Shown here: positions 1 through 8,362 of the stretch, in pieces
Numbering within the stretch: the stretch's first letter is position 1
How the letters are laid out: the number at the start of each line of letters is the position of its first letter
Assembly (NCBI GenBank): GCA_025666215.1
Contig: CP102593.1
Location: forward strand, 4,663,001 to 4,727,000
Reading direction: 5' to 3'
DNA: 64,000 bases
DNA from: Xanthomonas campestris pv. phormiicola
GTDB lineage: Bacteria; Pseudomonadota; Gammaproteobacteria; Xanthomonadales; Xanthomonadaceae
Position numbers and translations under genes: made by a program
Notes under the pieces: generated by a model
The model's input: the letters and a program-made list of their open reading frames with translations, nothing else
Databases searched by the model: none
Told to the model about the DNA's origin: nothing

Positions 1-74
1 CGGCAGGCGCGCGGTCGCCGCACAATGCCGCCGCCGACGATGCCGATGCGCAGGGAAGAAGCCGTGGCGTCCAT
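1..74 (-). CDS. FAD-dependent oxidoreductase, N-terminus only (window edge)
   Basis: Only the first 24 codons are visible; the gene runs off the left edge. The ATG at 74 follows a good ribosome-binding site (CAGGAG, about 6 nt upstream). Residues 9-17 (RIGIVGGGI) are the start of a Rossmann FAD-binding motif, as at the N-terminus of salicylate hydroxylase-type flavin monooxygenases. The glycine expected two residues after the last one in that motif is an arginine here, and the next residues do not look like the usual helix; removing one C from the GTGCGGC stretch would restore it. It lies downstream of benD in the same direction, so a role in aromatic catabolism is plausible but inferred. Confidence 0.55.
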   Translation of the reverse strand, partial: MDATASSLRIGIVGGGIVRRPRAC

Positions 75-253
75 CGTGTCTCCTGGATGCGATCGCGGCC
101 GGCGAGGCGGAACGTGCCGGCCGGCGGCAGGGTTGCTCTGAAGCAGACGCGCGACTGCCGGGCAAAGGCCGTCGTGCGTGCTGCGGGGCGCTGCATCGCC
201 GGAGGCTCGCCGCCGGATCGATGTGGCGATGGAACCGCCCGCGGCGGCATGGC

Positions 254-1027
254 TCAGCCCTGGTCGCCGCCTCCGACCGGCAGCACCGTGCCGGTGATGT
301 AGGAAGCCTCGTCCGAGGCCAGGAACAGGATCGCCGCGGCCTGCTCGTCGAGCGTGCCATAGCGCTTCATCAGGCTCGATGCGACCGTCTGCGCGACGAT
401 CTGCCGGTACCACGCCTGCTCCTGCGCGCTCTGCGCATCCGCATTGCGCGGCACCCGCCGCGGCGGCGCCTCGGTGCCGCCCGGCGCCACGGCGTTGACG
501 CGGATGCCGTGTTCGGCATGCTCGAACGCCAGGCAGGCGGTCAGCGCGTTGACCCCGCCCTTGGCCGCGCCGTAGGGCACGCGGTGGATGCTGCGGGTGG
601 CGATGGAGGAGACGTTGACGATGGCGCCACCGCCCTGCCCGATCAGGTAGGGCAGCACCGCGCGGCAGCCCCACAGCGCGGGGAACAGCGAGCGCCGCAC
701 TTCGGCTTCGATCTGCTCCGGCGCGTAGTGCTGGAACGGCTGCGCCCAGATGGTGCCGCCGACGTTGTTGACCAGCACGTCGATGCGTCCCATCCGCGCG
801 TGGGCGAAGGCCATGGCACGTGCGTTCTCCTGGTAGTGCTCCAGATCGGCCACCACCGTGGCGACCTCGGCCGGCGCCAGCGCCTGCTCCAGCTCGGCCA
901 CGTGCCCGGCGCGATCCACCAGCACCAGCCGCGCGCCCTCGGCGGCGGCGCGCTCGGCGACGCGGCGGCCGATGCCCTGCGCCGCGCCGGTGACGACCAC
1001 CACCTTGCCGGCGAAGCGTGCGCTCAT
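254..1027 (-). CDS. benD: cis-1,2-dihydroxybenzoate (benzoate diol) dehydrogenase BenD
   Basis: A 257-residue short-chain dehydrogenase that oxidises the cis-diol made by the BenABC dioxygenase to catechol with NAD+ and loss of CO2. The NAD-binding motif TGAAQGIG is at residues 13-20, NNVG at 87-90, and the catalytic Ser140/141, Tyr152 and Lys156 are present. The ATG overlaps the benC stop codon as ATGA, so the two are translationally coupled. It is the last recognised ben gene, and about 180 nt separate it from the flavoprotein gene at the left edge. Identity rests on fold plus its place directly after benABC. Confidence 0.93.
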   Translation of the reverse strand: MSARFAGKVVVVTGAAQGIGRRVAERAAAEGARLVLVDRAGHVAELEQALAPAEVATVVADLEHYQENARAMAFAHARMGRIDVLVNNVGGTIWAQPFQHYAPEQIEAEVRRSLFPALWGCRAVLPYLIGQGGGAIVNVSSIATRSIHRVPYGAAKGGVNALTACLAFEHAEHGIRVNAVAPGGTEAPPRRVPRNADAQSAQEQAWYRQIVAQTVASSLMKRYGTLDEQAAAILFLASDEASYITGTVLPVGGGDQG

Positions 1028-2055
1028 GCGGCCCGCTCCTGCGCCGGCGCCGCGGCAGTGGGAGTGAACTTCTCGTAGTGGAAGCTGGCCGGGTCCAGGC
1101 CGATCTGGCGAAAGTGCGCGCGCACCGCCTCCACCATCGGCGGCGGGCCGCACAGGTAGACGTCCACGTCGCCGCCATGCAGCGCCTGCGGCGGCAGGTG
1201 CTCGGTGACGTAACCGGTGCGCGGATGCGCGGCGGCAGGATCGACCACGCAGGTGTCGAAGCCGAACCAGTCCCGCCGCTCGGCGATCGCCTGCAGGCGA
1301 TCGACCAGCACCAGGTCGGCGCCGCGGGTGACGCCGTACAGCAGATGCACCGGCTGCGCGCAGCCGCTGGCTTCCAGTTGCGCCAGCATCGACAGGAACG
1401 GCGCCAGGCCGGTGCCGCCGGCCAGCATCAGCACTGGCCGCGCCACTTCGCGCAGATAGAAGCTGCCCAGCGGGCCGGTCAATTCGAGTACCTGTCCGGG
1501 CCTGGCCGCATCCAGGTAGGCGCTCATCAGCCCGCCGGGCACGCGCCTGATCAGGAAGGTCAGCACGCTTGCGCCGGGCGCGGAACTGAAGGAGTAGGCG
1601 CGCACCTGGCCGCTTCCCGGCACGGCGATGTTGACGTACTGGCCGGGCAGGAAGGCGGGCACCTCGCCGATCGCCTCCAGCCGCAGTTCCAGCGCCGCGT
1701 CGGCGTGCGCGATCACCTGCGCCACCGCCGCCTGGAAGCGCACGCTGCCGGTCTTGCACGCGGCCGAGGTCGCCGGCACCGCCAGCGCACAATCCGAACG
1801 CGGCAGCATCTGGCAGGTCAGCACCAGGCCGGCGGCGGCCTCCTCGGCGCCGAGCGCGTCCTCGATGTAGTCCTCGCCCAGGTCGTAGCGCCCGCTGTCG
1901 GCGCGGCATTTGCAGGTGCCGCAGACGCCGTCGGCGCAATCCATCGGCAGGTTGATGCGCTGGCGGAAAGCGGCGTCGAGCACTTTCTCGCCGTCGTTGC
2001 AGTCGATGAAACGGGTGACCCCGTCCTCGAAGTTCAGCGCGATGCGGTAGGACAT
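1024..2055 (-). CDS. benC: Benzoate 1,2-dioxygenase electron-transfer component BenC
   Basis: A 343-residue reductase that passes electrons from NADH to the BenAB oxygenase. An N-terminal plant-type [2Fe-2S] ferredoxin domain carries Cys40, Cys45, Cys48 and Cys81. It is followed by an FAD domain with RAYSFSS and an NAD domain with GGTGLAPFLSML. Length and domain order match BenC/XylZ. It starts 26 nt after the benB stop and overlaps benD by four bases, placing it in one operon with both oxygenase subunits. Confidence 0.95.
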   Translation of the reverse strand: MSYRIALNFEDGVTRFIDCNDGEKVLDAAFRQRINLPMDCADGVCGTCKCRADSGRYDLGEDYIEDALGAEEAAAGLVLTCQMLPRSDCALAVPATSAACKTGSVRFQAAVAQVIAHADAALELRLEAIGEVPAFLPGQYVNIAVPGSGQVRAYSFSSAPGASVLTFLIRRVPGGLMSAYLDAARPGQVLELTGPLGSFYLREVARPVLMLAGGTGLAPFLSMLAQLEASGCAQPVHLLYGVTRGADLVLVDRLQAIAERRDWFGFDTCVVDPAAAHPRTGYVTEHLPPQALHGGDVDVYLCGPPPMVEAVRAHFRQIGLDPASFHYEKFTPTAAAPAQERAA

Positions 2056-2081
2056 AGCGGTTGCTCGCAGTGGCGTGCCGG

Positions 2082-2570
2082 TCAGACGTGGTAGACGTCG
2101 ACGACCTGGCGGATGTAGTCGTTCTTCAGCACGATCGTCTTGCGCGCGATGCGCAGGTCATCGCCGTGCTTGCGCAGGGTCAGCAGCACCGTGCCGAAGA
2201 ACTGGTCGGTGACCTTGTAGCGGTGGCTGAGGGTGTGGAAGTTGTAGCGGACCTCGATCTCCTCGCCACGCTCGGCCAGCACCTCGACGTTGGCCACGCT
2301 GTGGCTGGTGCGCGGTTCCGGGGTGGACGCGCCGGAGCGCTCGGTCTTGATCCGGAACACGCGATCCTCCAGCCCGGAGCGGTCGGCGTAGTAGATCAGC
2401 GAGATCTGCGACTGCGGGTCTTCGGTGAGCCGGTCGTCGTCGTCCCAGGCCGGCATCCAGTAGGTCACGTCTTCGGCGTACAGCGTCAGCCATTCGTCCC
2501 ACTGGCGATCGTCGAGCAGGCGCGCCTCGCGGTACAGGAACGCGCACAGGCTCTGGTAGTCCGTGCTCAT
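2082..2570 (-). CDS. benB: Benzoate 1,2-dioxygenase small subunit BenB
   Basis: The 162-residue beta subunit of the ring-hydroxylating dioxygenase, of the SnoaL/NTF2-like fold. It is structural rather than catalytic and packs with BenA in an alpha3-beta3 oxygenase. The stretch [16 protein letters not shown] near the N-terminus and the VYHV-type end are typical of the family. The ATG overlaps the benA stop as ATGA; this start was chosen because of that overlap and the usual family length of about 160 residues. Confidence 0.94.
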   Translation of the reverse strand: MSTDYQSLCAFLYREARLLDDRQWDEWLTLYAEDVTYWMPAWDDDDRLTEDPQSQISLIYYADRSGLEDRVFRIKTERSGASTPEPRTSHSVANVEVLAERGEEIEVRYNFHTLSHRYKVTDQFFGTVLLTLRKHGDDLRIARKTIVLKNDYIRQVVDVYHV

Positions 2571-3922
2571 CGCGCGCACGCCCGTTCCTGCTCGAGCGCT
2601 TCGCGCATCACCGCGGCCCAGTATGCGTGCTGGCGCACGAACAAGCCTTCGTCCTCGCTGCGCTCGCCGGACAGCAGCGGCGCCAGCCCCATCCGCCGCG
2701 CGTTCTCGTCCGGGCCGTCGATCCACAGCGGCGCGCCGCGGCTGAGGTCGTTCCACGGCGCCGCGCTGCCGGCGTAGCCGGCCTGGCAGGCGCGGAACTC
2801 CTCCAGGTCGTCGGCGGTGCCCATGCCCGAGACGTTGAAGAAATCCTCGTACTGGCGGATGCGGGTGGCGCGATCGCGGGCGCTCTCGCCCTTGGGCGCG
2901 AAGCAGAAGATGCTGACCTCGGTCTTGTCCACGTCGATCGGCCGGGTGACGCGGATCTGGGTGGAGAACTGGTCCATCAGGAACAGGTTCGGATACAGGC
3001 ACAGGTTGCGGGTCTGCTCGACGATGAAGCCGGCGCGCTCGGCGCCCAGCCGCTGCGCCAGCTCCTCGCGCTGCGCGTACACCGGGCGCACCTCGGGGTT
3101 CATGGTCTTGGTCCACAGCAGGAGGTGGCCGTTCTCGAAGCCGTACACGCCGGCCACGCTCCTGCTCCAGCCGCTGGCATCGACCGCCTGGACGCCGTCC
3201 TGCTTGCGCCGGCTCATGGTCGCCGCGTAGTTCCAGTGCACGGTGCTGACGTGGTAGCCATCGCAGCCGTTCTCCATCTGCAGTTTCCAGTTGCCGTCGT
3301 AGATGTAGGACGAATTGCCGCGCAGCACTTCCAGCCCGTCCGGCGCCTGGTCGACGATCTGGTCGACGATGACCCGCGCCTGGCCCAGGAACTGTTGCAG
3401 CGGCGCCACATCCTCGCGCAGGCTGCCGAACAGGAAGCCGCGGTAGCTCTCGAAGCGCGGCACGCGCTTGAGATCGTGGCTGCCGTCCTGGCCGAACTGC
3501 GGCGGGTACTGGGTGGTCTTCTCGTCCTTGACCTTCAGCAGCTTGCCGCTGTTGGAGAAGGTCCAGCCATGGAACGGGCAGGTGAAGCTGCCCTTGTTGC
3601 CGTGCTTGCGCCGGCACAGCATGGCGCCGCGGTGCGCGCAGGCGTTGATCATCGCGTGCAGTTGCCCGCTCTTGTCGCGGGTGATCACCACCGGCTGGCG
3701 GCCGATGCAGGTGCTGTAGTAGTCGTTGGCGTTCGGGATCTGGCTCTCGTGCGCCAGGTACACCCAGTTGCCCTCGAAGATGTGCTTCATCTCCAGCTCG
3801 AACAGGTCGGGGTTGGTGAAGATGTCGCGGCGGCAGCGGAACCTGCCTTCGGCATGGTCGTCCTGGACGGCGCTGGCGAGCAGCGTGCCGAGCGCGGTCG
3901 CTTTGTCGATGACGGCAGACAT
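2567..3922 (-). CDS. benA: Benzoate 1,2-dioxygenase large subunit BenA
   Basis: The 451-residue catalytic alpha subunit that adds O2 across benzoate C1-C2. The Rieske [2Fe-2S] ligands are Cys95, His97, Cys115 and His118 (CAHRG and CPFHGW). The bridging aspartate and mononuclear iron histidines are Asp221, His224 and His229 in the [10 protein letters not shown] stretch. An AGGAG ribosome-binding site lies upstream of the ATG. Length matches BenA/XylX. It follows catA by 112 nt on the same strand and overlaps benB. Toluate or anthranilate dioxygenases are relatives, but the neighbouring benBCD and catABC genes make benzoate the likely substrate. Confidence 0.95.
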   Translation of the reverse strand: MSAVIDKATALGTLLASAVQDDHAEGRFRCRRDIFTNPDLFELEMKHIFEGNWVYLAHESQIPNANDYYSTCIGRQPVVITRDKSGQLHAMINACAHRGAMLCRRKHGNKGSFTCPFHGWTFSNSGKLLKVKDEKTTQYPPQFGQDGSHDLKRVPRFESYRGFLFGSLREDVAPLQQFLGQARVIVDQIVDQAPDGLEVLRGNSSYIYDGNWKLQMENGCDGYHVSTVHWNYAATMSRRKQDGVQAVDASGWSRSVAGVYGFENGHLLLWTKTMNPEVRPVYAQREELAQRLGAERAGFIVEQTRNLCLYPNLFLMDQFSTQIRVTRPIDVDKTEVSIFCFAPKGESARDRATRIRQYEDFFNVSGMGTADDLEEFRACQAGYAGSAAPWNDLSRGAPLWIDGPDENARRMGLAPLLSGERSEDEGLFVRQHAYWAAVMREALEQERACAR

Positions 3923-4034
3923 GGCGTGGTCTCCTGGAAGGAAGGCGGCGGCGGCCGGGCAGGACGCCGGCAGGCGGCGGCGGTGACCGATGCGGCGCGC
4001 GGCGCATGGCGCGCGCCCCGCGTCGCAGCCGGAA

Positions 4035-4973
4035 CTAGGCGGCGGCGCGCCGGCGCAGCAGGTTGGCCTGGTCGTCGACGCCGTCCACCAGTTCGGTGAG
4101 GCGGAAGTCGAAGCGGATCTCCGCGTACGGGCCGGACAGGCCGTTGGCCTCGATGCCGGCCTGGTCGCTGCGCTCCACCAGGTCCGGCACCAGGCCGTCG
4201 CGGGTGGCGTAGGCGAAGTCGTCGTCGACCAGCGGATCGCCGGCGATGTTGATCTGGGTGGTCAGCTTGCGGTGGCCGTCGGCGCCGACGAAGAAGTGGA
4301 TGTGGGCCGGGCGCTGGCCATGCCGGCCGAGCGCGAACAGCAGCTGCTCGGTCGGGCTGCCCGGCGGCACGCCATAGCCCTTCGGCACGATGCTCTGGAA
4401 GCGGTAGCGGCCCTGCGCGTCGGCGACGATGGTGCGGCGCATGTTGAACGGCGCCTGCTTGCCGGTGGGGTCGAAGTGCGAATAGAAGCCGCGCGTGTCG
4501 CAGTGCCACACCTCCACCGTCGCGCCGGGCAGCGGCGCGCCGTGCTCGCCGTACACGGTGCCGTGCATGATCAGCGGATGGCCGTTCTCGTCGCTGCCGT
4601 CGTCGAGCCGGGCGAAGCCGTGCGCCACCGGCGCGCCGGCCACGTACAGCGGCCCTTCGATGGTGCGCGGGGTCGGATTGGCGATGCCGCGTTCGGCATC
4701 GATGGCGTCCAGGCGCAGGTCCAGGAAATGGTCCAGGCCCAGCCCGGGCGAGATCAGCCCGGCCTGCCCGGCCGCGCCCAGGTCGTTGAACCAGGCGACC
4801 GCGGTCCAGTATTCGTCGGGCGTGACCTGCAGATCGTCGATGGCCTTGAACAGGTCCGACAGCACGCGGTGCACGATCTGCTTTACGCGCGCATCGCCGG
4901 CCGGTTGATCCAGGCCGCCGACCGTGCGCAGGAAATCCTGCACCTCCCGGGTCTCGAAGATCTTGACGCTCAT
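4035..4973 (-). CDS. catA: Catechol 1,2-dioxygenase CatA
   Basis: A 312-residue intradiol dioxygenase that cleaves catechol to cis,cis-muconate using non-haem Fe(III). The four iron ligands fall at Tyr164, Tyr200, His224 and His226, the numbering known for characterised CatA proteins. The N-terminal helical dimerisation domain (about residues 1-100) is present. An AAGGAA ribosome-binding site precedes the ATG; an open frame continues upstream but is out of family length. It lies between catC and benA, linking the two halves of the pathway in one transcription direction. Confidence 0.96.
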   Translation of the reverse strand: MSVKIFETREVQDFLRTVGGLDQPAGDARVKQIVHRVLSDLFKAIDDLQVTPDEYWTAVAWFNDLGAAGQAGLISPGLGLDHFLDLRLDAIDAERGIANPTPRTIEGPLYVAGAPVAHGFARLDDGSDENGHPLIMHGTVYGEHGAPLPGATVEVWHCDTRGFYSHFDPTGKQAPFNMRRTIVADAQGRYRFQSIVPKGYGVPPGSPTEQLLFALGRHGQRPAHIHFFVGADGHRKLTTQINIAGDPLVDDDFAYATRDGLVPDLVERSDQAGIEANGLSGPYAEIRFDFRLTELVDGVDDQANLLRRRAAA

Positions 4974-5053
4974 CGTGTGGTTCCTTGTGTGCTCATGGTT
5001 GCGTTGGCTGCCTTGAGACGTTCCCCTCCCGAGGAAGCGCCCGTGGTGCGGGT

Positions 5054-5350
5054 CTAGCGATCGTCCGCGTGCAGCGAGGACGGATGGCGGCACAGCGGCG
5101 TGACCGCGATGCGCATGTAGGGGAACAGCGGCAGCGACAGCAGCAGCGCGTGCAGTTGCGCGTTGTCGGCCACGTCGAACACGCTGACGTTGGCGTACTG
5201 CCCGACCACCCGCCAGATGTGGCGCCACTGGCCGCTGCGTTGCAGTTCCTGGAAGCGCGCCTTCTCCTGTTCCTTGAGTTGCGCGGCGCGCTCCGGCGGC
5301 ATGTCGCCGGGCAAATTCACTTCCATGCTCACGTGGAACAACATGCTCAT
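5054..5350 (-). CDS. catC: Muconolactone delta-isomerase CatC
   Basis: A 98-residue protein that isomerises muconolactone to 3-oxoadipate enol-lactone. The opening MLFHVSMEVNLP, the FQELQRSGQW..IWRVVGQYANVSVFDV core and the C-terminal PLFPYMRIAVTPLCRHPSS are characteristic, and CatC is usually 90-97 residues. The ATG at 5350 overlaps the catB stop as ATGA; a second in-frame ATG two codons later could be used instead. catA follows after 80 nt. Confidence 0.95.
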   Translation of the reverse strand: MSMLFHVSMEVNLPGDMPPERAAQLKEQEKARFQELQRSGQWRHIWRVVGQYANVSVFDVADNAQLHALLLSLPLFPYMRIAVTPLCRHPSSLHADDR

Positions 5351-6531
5351 TCCTCCATGCCGGCGGCGACCGGCAGCATGACGCGGCGGCGATCGCGGCG
5401 GAACGCGTCCACCCGCGCCTCGTCCAGGGCGATGCCCAGGCCCGGCCCGCGCGGCAGTTGCAAATGGAAGTCCTCGTAGCGCAGCGGCTCGGCGAGGATC
5501 TCCTCGGTCAGCAGCAGCGGACCGAACAGTTCGGTGCCCCACTGCAGGTGGGCGAAGGTGGCGAAGACATGGGCCGAGGCGATGCTGCCGATCGCCCCTT
5601 CCAGCATCGTCCCGCCGTACAGCCCGATCCCGGCGGCGTCGGCGATCGCGGCGACCTTCTGCGCGGCGAACAGGCCGCCGGACTGCTCGATCTTCACCGC
5701 GAACACGTCGGCCGCGCCGCGCCGCGCCGCCTCGAAGGCGCTGTCCGGACCGTTGAGCATCTCGTCGGCCATCAGCGCGATCGGGAAGCGGCGCATCAGC
5801 CGCTGCATCGCCGCCAGCGAGGCCACCGGCTGCTCGACCAGTTCGCAGCCGGCATCGGCCAGCGCCGGCAGCGCGCGCACCGCCTCGGTCTCGCTCCAGG
5901 CCATGTTGACGTCCACCCGCACCGCCGCGCGCGCGCCCAGCGCGCGCTTGATCGCGGCCACGTGGGCCACGTCCTCGGCGACCGTGCGCGTGCCGATCTT
6001 CAGCTTGAACACGTTGTGCCGGCGCGCGGCGAGCATGCGCTCGGCCTCGGCGATGTCGCGCGCGGTGTCGCCGGAGGCCAGCGTCCACGCCACCGGCAGG
6101 CGCTCGCGCAGGCGCCCGCCCAGCAGTTCGGACACCGGCAGCCCGACGCGCTTGCCGTGCGCGTCCAGCAGCGCGGTCTCGATCGCGCACTTGGCGAAAT
6201 GATTGCCCTTCACCATGCTGCCGACGCGCTGCATCAGCGCCGGCACCGCGCTGGCGTCGGCGCCGGCCAGCAACGGCGCGATGTAGCGGTCGATCGCCAG
6301 CTGCATGCCTTCCGGGCTCTCCGCGCCGTAGGCAAGCCCGGCGATGGTGGTGCCCTCGCCCAGCCCGACGATGCCGTCGCTGCAGTGCACGCGCACCAGC
6401 ATCAGGGTCTGCCCGCGCATGGTCGCCACCGACAGGCGGTGCGGGCGGATCGTGGGCAGGTCGAGCAGCAGCGTTTCGACGCGTTCGATGCGCGGCGCGG
6501 TGGATGGGAGCGGGGCGTGGGTGGCTTGCAT
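5347..6531 (-). CDS. catB: Muconate cycloisomerase CatB
   Basis: A 394-residue enolase-superfamily enzyme that cyclises cis,cis-muconate to muconolactone. The KxK catalytic pair is Lys176/Lys178 (FKLKIG), and the Mn-binding acids sit near Asp207, Glu233 and Asp256 (RVDVN, LVEQP, LMADE). It is first in the leftward cat-ben unit and divergent from catR. The frame is open 29 codons further upstream, but that would cover the regulator box, so the ATG at 6531 is preferred. It is slightly longer than typical CatB (about 370) because of N-terminal residues before the conserved VETLLLDLP. Confidence 0.94.
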   Translation of the reverse strand: MQATHAPLPSTAPRIERVETLLLDLPTIRPHRLSVATMRGQTLMLVRVHCSDGIVGLGEGTTIAGLAYGAESPEGMQLAIDRYIAPLLAGADASAVPALMQRVGSMVKGNHFAKCAIETALLDAHGKRVGLPVSELLGGRLRERLPVAWTLASGDTARDIAEAERMLAARRHNVFKLKIGTRTVAEDVAHVAAIKRALGARAAVRVDVNMAWSETEAVRALPALADAGCELVEQPVASLAAMQRLMRRFPIALMADEMLNGPDSAFEAARRGAADVFAVKIEQSGGLFAAQKVAAIADAAGIGLYGGTMLEGAIGSIASAHVFATFAHLQWGTELFGPLLLTEEILAEPLRYEDFHLQLPRGPGLGIALDEARVDAFRRDRRRVMLPVAAGMEE

Positions 6532-6590
6532 GGCGCCGATTCTTGGCCCGCGGCGGCCGCGCCGTCCAAGACTGAATGCGTCACCCTTCC

Positions 6591-6605
6591 ATACCTTCAG
6601 GCTAT
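6591..6605. promoter_or_regulatory. CatR/BenM-type LysR box between catB and catR
   Basis: The sequence reads ATAC-N7-CTAT, one base from the ATAC-N7-GTAT consensus recognised by BenM/CatM, and it also fits the general LysR T-N11-A rule. It sits in the 163-bp divergent region between catB (start at 6531) and catR (start at 6695). CatR-type proteins bind such boxes and activate in response to cis,cis-muconate. Binding here is inferred. Confidence 0.6.
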
Positions 6606-6694
6606 AGTAGGCCCGCAAATGGCGTTTTCATTGGGATGCTGCAGCACAGCATGCCCTGAACGGCATATTCACTTTCCTCCTGGCGACCACCTCC

Positions 6695-7624
6695 ATGGAC
6701 CTGCGCCAACTGCGCTATTTCGTCGCCGTCGCCCGCGAGCGCAACTTCACCCGCGCCGCGGAAACCCTGCACATGGCGCAGCCGCCGCTGAGCCGGCAGA
6801 TCCAGCAGATCGAGCAGCAACTGGGCGTGCCGCTGCTGGTGCGGCGCAGCCGGCCGCTGCGGCTGACCGATGCCGGGCGGCTGTTCTACGAGGAAGCGCT
6901 GCAGGTACTCGGGCGGGTCGAGCAGATGACCGAGGCCGCGCGCCGGCTCGGCCGCAGCGAGCGCCGCGTGGCCTCGATCGGCTTCGTCGCCTCCACCCTG
7001 TACGGCGGCCTGCCCACGGTGGTGCGGCGCCTGCGCCAGGTGCGTCCTGACCTGGAGGTGCGCCTGGTCGAGCTGATGTCCAGCCAGCAGGTGGAAGCGC
7101 TGAAGGAAGGCCGCATCGACCTGGGCTTCGGCCGCGTGCGCAGCAGCGACCAGCATGTCGAGCGCCTGGTGCTGCGCGAGGAACGCCTGGTGGCGGCGAT
7201 CCCGATGGCGCATCCGCTGGCCGCGCAGGACACGCCGCTGGCGCCGGCGGCGCTGGCCGGGCAACGCCTGCTGCTGTATCCCAACCATCCGCGCCCCAGC
7301 TTCGCCGACCAGGTGCTGTCGCTGCTGCAGGACCATGGCGTGCACCCCAGCGAACTGCAGGAAGTGCGCGAACTGCAGACCGCACTGGGCCTGGTCGCGG
7401 CCGAGAGCGGCATCTGCCTGATTCCGGCCTCGGCACGGTTCATGCGCAACGACCTGCGCTACCGCTTGATCGACGACGAACATGCGACCTCGCCGATCAT
7501 CATGAGCTATCGCCGCAACGACGATTCCGGCCTGGTGGAGCTGACCAAGCAGCTGATCCGCGACATGTACGCCGAACATCCGCCGTGGCTGGACATCTCC
7601 TACAACCGCTGGCACGCACCGTAG
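6695..7624 (+). CDS. catR: LysR-type activator of the catechol/benzoate genes (CatR/BenM-like)
   Basis: A 309-residue LysR regulator. The N-terminal helix-turn-helix (MDLRQLRYFVAVARERNFTR through LSRQIQQIE) matches CatR/CatM/BenM closely, and the effector domain covers about residues 90-300. It is divergent from catB, the classic arrangement. It probably controls the whole cat-ben run, since no second regulator is seen. Whether it senses muconate only (CatR) or muconate plus benzoate (BenM) cannot be told here. Confidence 0.88.
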   Translation: MDLRQLRYFVAVARERNFTRAAETLHMAQPPLSRQIQQIEQQLGVPLLVRRSRPLRLTDAGRLFYEEALQVLGRVEQMTEAARRLGRSERRVASIGFVASTLYGGLPTVVRRLRQVRPDLEVRLVELMSSQQVEALKEGRIDLGFGRVRSSDQHVERLVLREERLVAAIPMAHPLAAQDTPLAPAALAGQRLLLYPNHPRPSFADQVLSLLQDHGVHPSELQEVRELQTALGLVAAESGICLIPASARFMRNDLRYRLIDDEHATSPIIMSYRRNDDSGLVELTKQLIRDMYAEHPPWLDISYNRWHAP

Positions 7625-7710
7625 GGCCGTCGCCACGCATCCGGCATACACTTGCGTCCGCGCGCGCCGGCCCGGCTGGCGCGCGCCATCCCTTCGCCCA
7701 AGCCGACGCC

Positions 7711-8298
7711 ATGGACTCCACGCTTCCCGCCGCCACTCCCGACCCGATCGCGCTGACCCGGCAATGGCTGGAACGCGCGGTGATCGGCCTGAACCTGTGC
7801 CCGTTCGCCAAGGCGGTGCACGTCAAGCAGCAGGTGCGCTACGTGCTCAGCGACGCGACCACGCCCGAAGCGCTGCTGGAGGAACTGGGCGAGGAGTTGC
7901 TGCTGCTGCGCGACACCCCGGCCGAGCAGATCGACACCACGTTGATCGTGCATCCGCAGGTGCTGGAGGATTTCCTCGACTACAACGATTTCCTCGACAA
8001 CGCCGACGCGGCGGTGGACGCGCTGGACCTGCACGGCATCCTGCAGGTGGCCAGCTTCCATCCGCACTACCAGTTCGCCGGCACCGCGCCGGACGACATC
8101 GGCAACTACACCAACCGCGCGCCCTTCCCCACCCTGCACCTGCTGCGCGAGGACAGCGTCGAACGCGCGGTGGCCGCGTTCCCGGATGCGGACGTGATCG
8201 TGGAGCGCAATCTGCAGACCTTGGAGAAGCTGGGGCTGGATGGCTGGAAGCGCTTGTTCGAGAGCCGGGATTCGGGATTGGGGATTCGGGATTGGTAA
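7711..8298 (+). CDS. DUF1415 family protein with repeat-derived C-terminus
   Basis: A 195-residue protein of unknown function with the DUF1415 signatures GLNLCPFAK near the N-terminus, LIVHPQVLEDFLDYNDFL in the middle and GILQVASFHPHYQF. The ATG at 7711 was chosen at the usual family start; the frame is open upstream but has no family similarity. The last eleven residues are encoded by copies of a GGGATTCGGGATT repeat and are probably not part of the ancestral protein. It converges on rsuA. Confidence 0.85.
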   Translation: MDSTLPAATPDPIALTRQWLERAVIGLNLCPFAKAVHVKQQVRYVLSDATTPEALLEELGEELLLLRDTPAEQIDTTLIVHPQVLEDFLDYNDFLDNADAAVDALDLHGILQVASFHPHYQFAGTAPDDIGNYTNRAPFPTLHLLREDSVERAVAAFPDADVIVERNLQTLEKLGLDGWKRLFESRDSGLGIRDW

Positions 8299-8362
8299 CA
8301 GCGTAAGCGGCAGCGCACAGCCACCGCTCTTGCGAATCCCGAATCCCTAATCCCCACTCCCG
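8263..8362. repeat. Inverted GGGATTCGGGATT repeat between convergent genes
   Basis: The left arm (8267-8295) has two tandem GGGATTCGGGATTGG-like units; the right arm (about 8332-8362) carries their reverse complement with a few mismatches, with 36 nt between. The left arm supplies the C-terminal codons and adjoins the TAA stop of the DUF1415 gene; the right arm contains the stop codon of rsuA at 8347-8349. As a transcript it would fold into a long hairpin and could terminate both genes. A variant built on GGGACTC lies at 29451-29584. Confidence 0.8.

Noticed and set aside
5458..7050. A 530-codon plus-strand open frame across catB and into catR
   Set aside because: It lies opposite catB and then in a wrong frame of catR; no recognisable domain and atypical composition.
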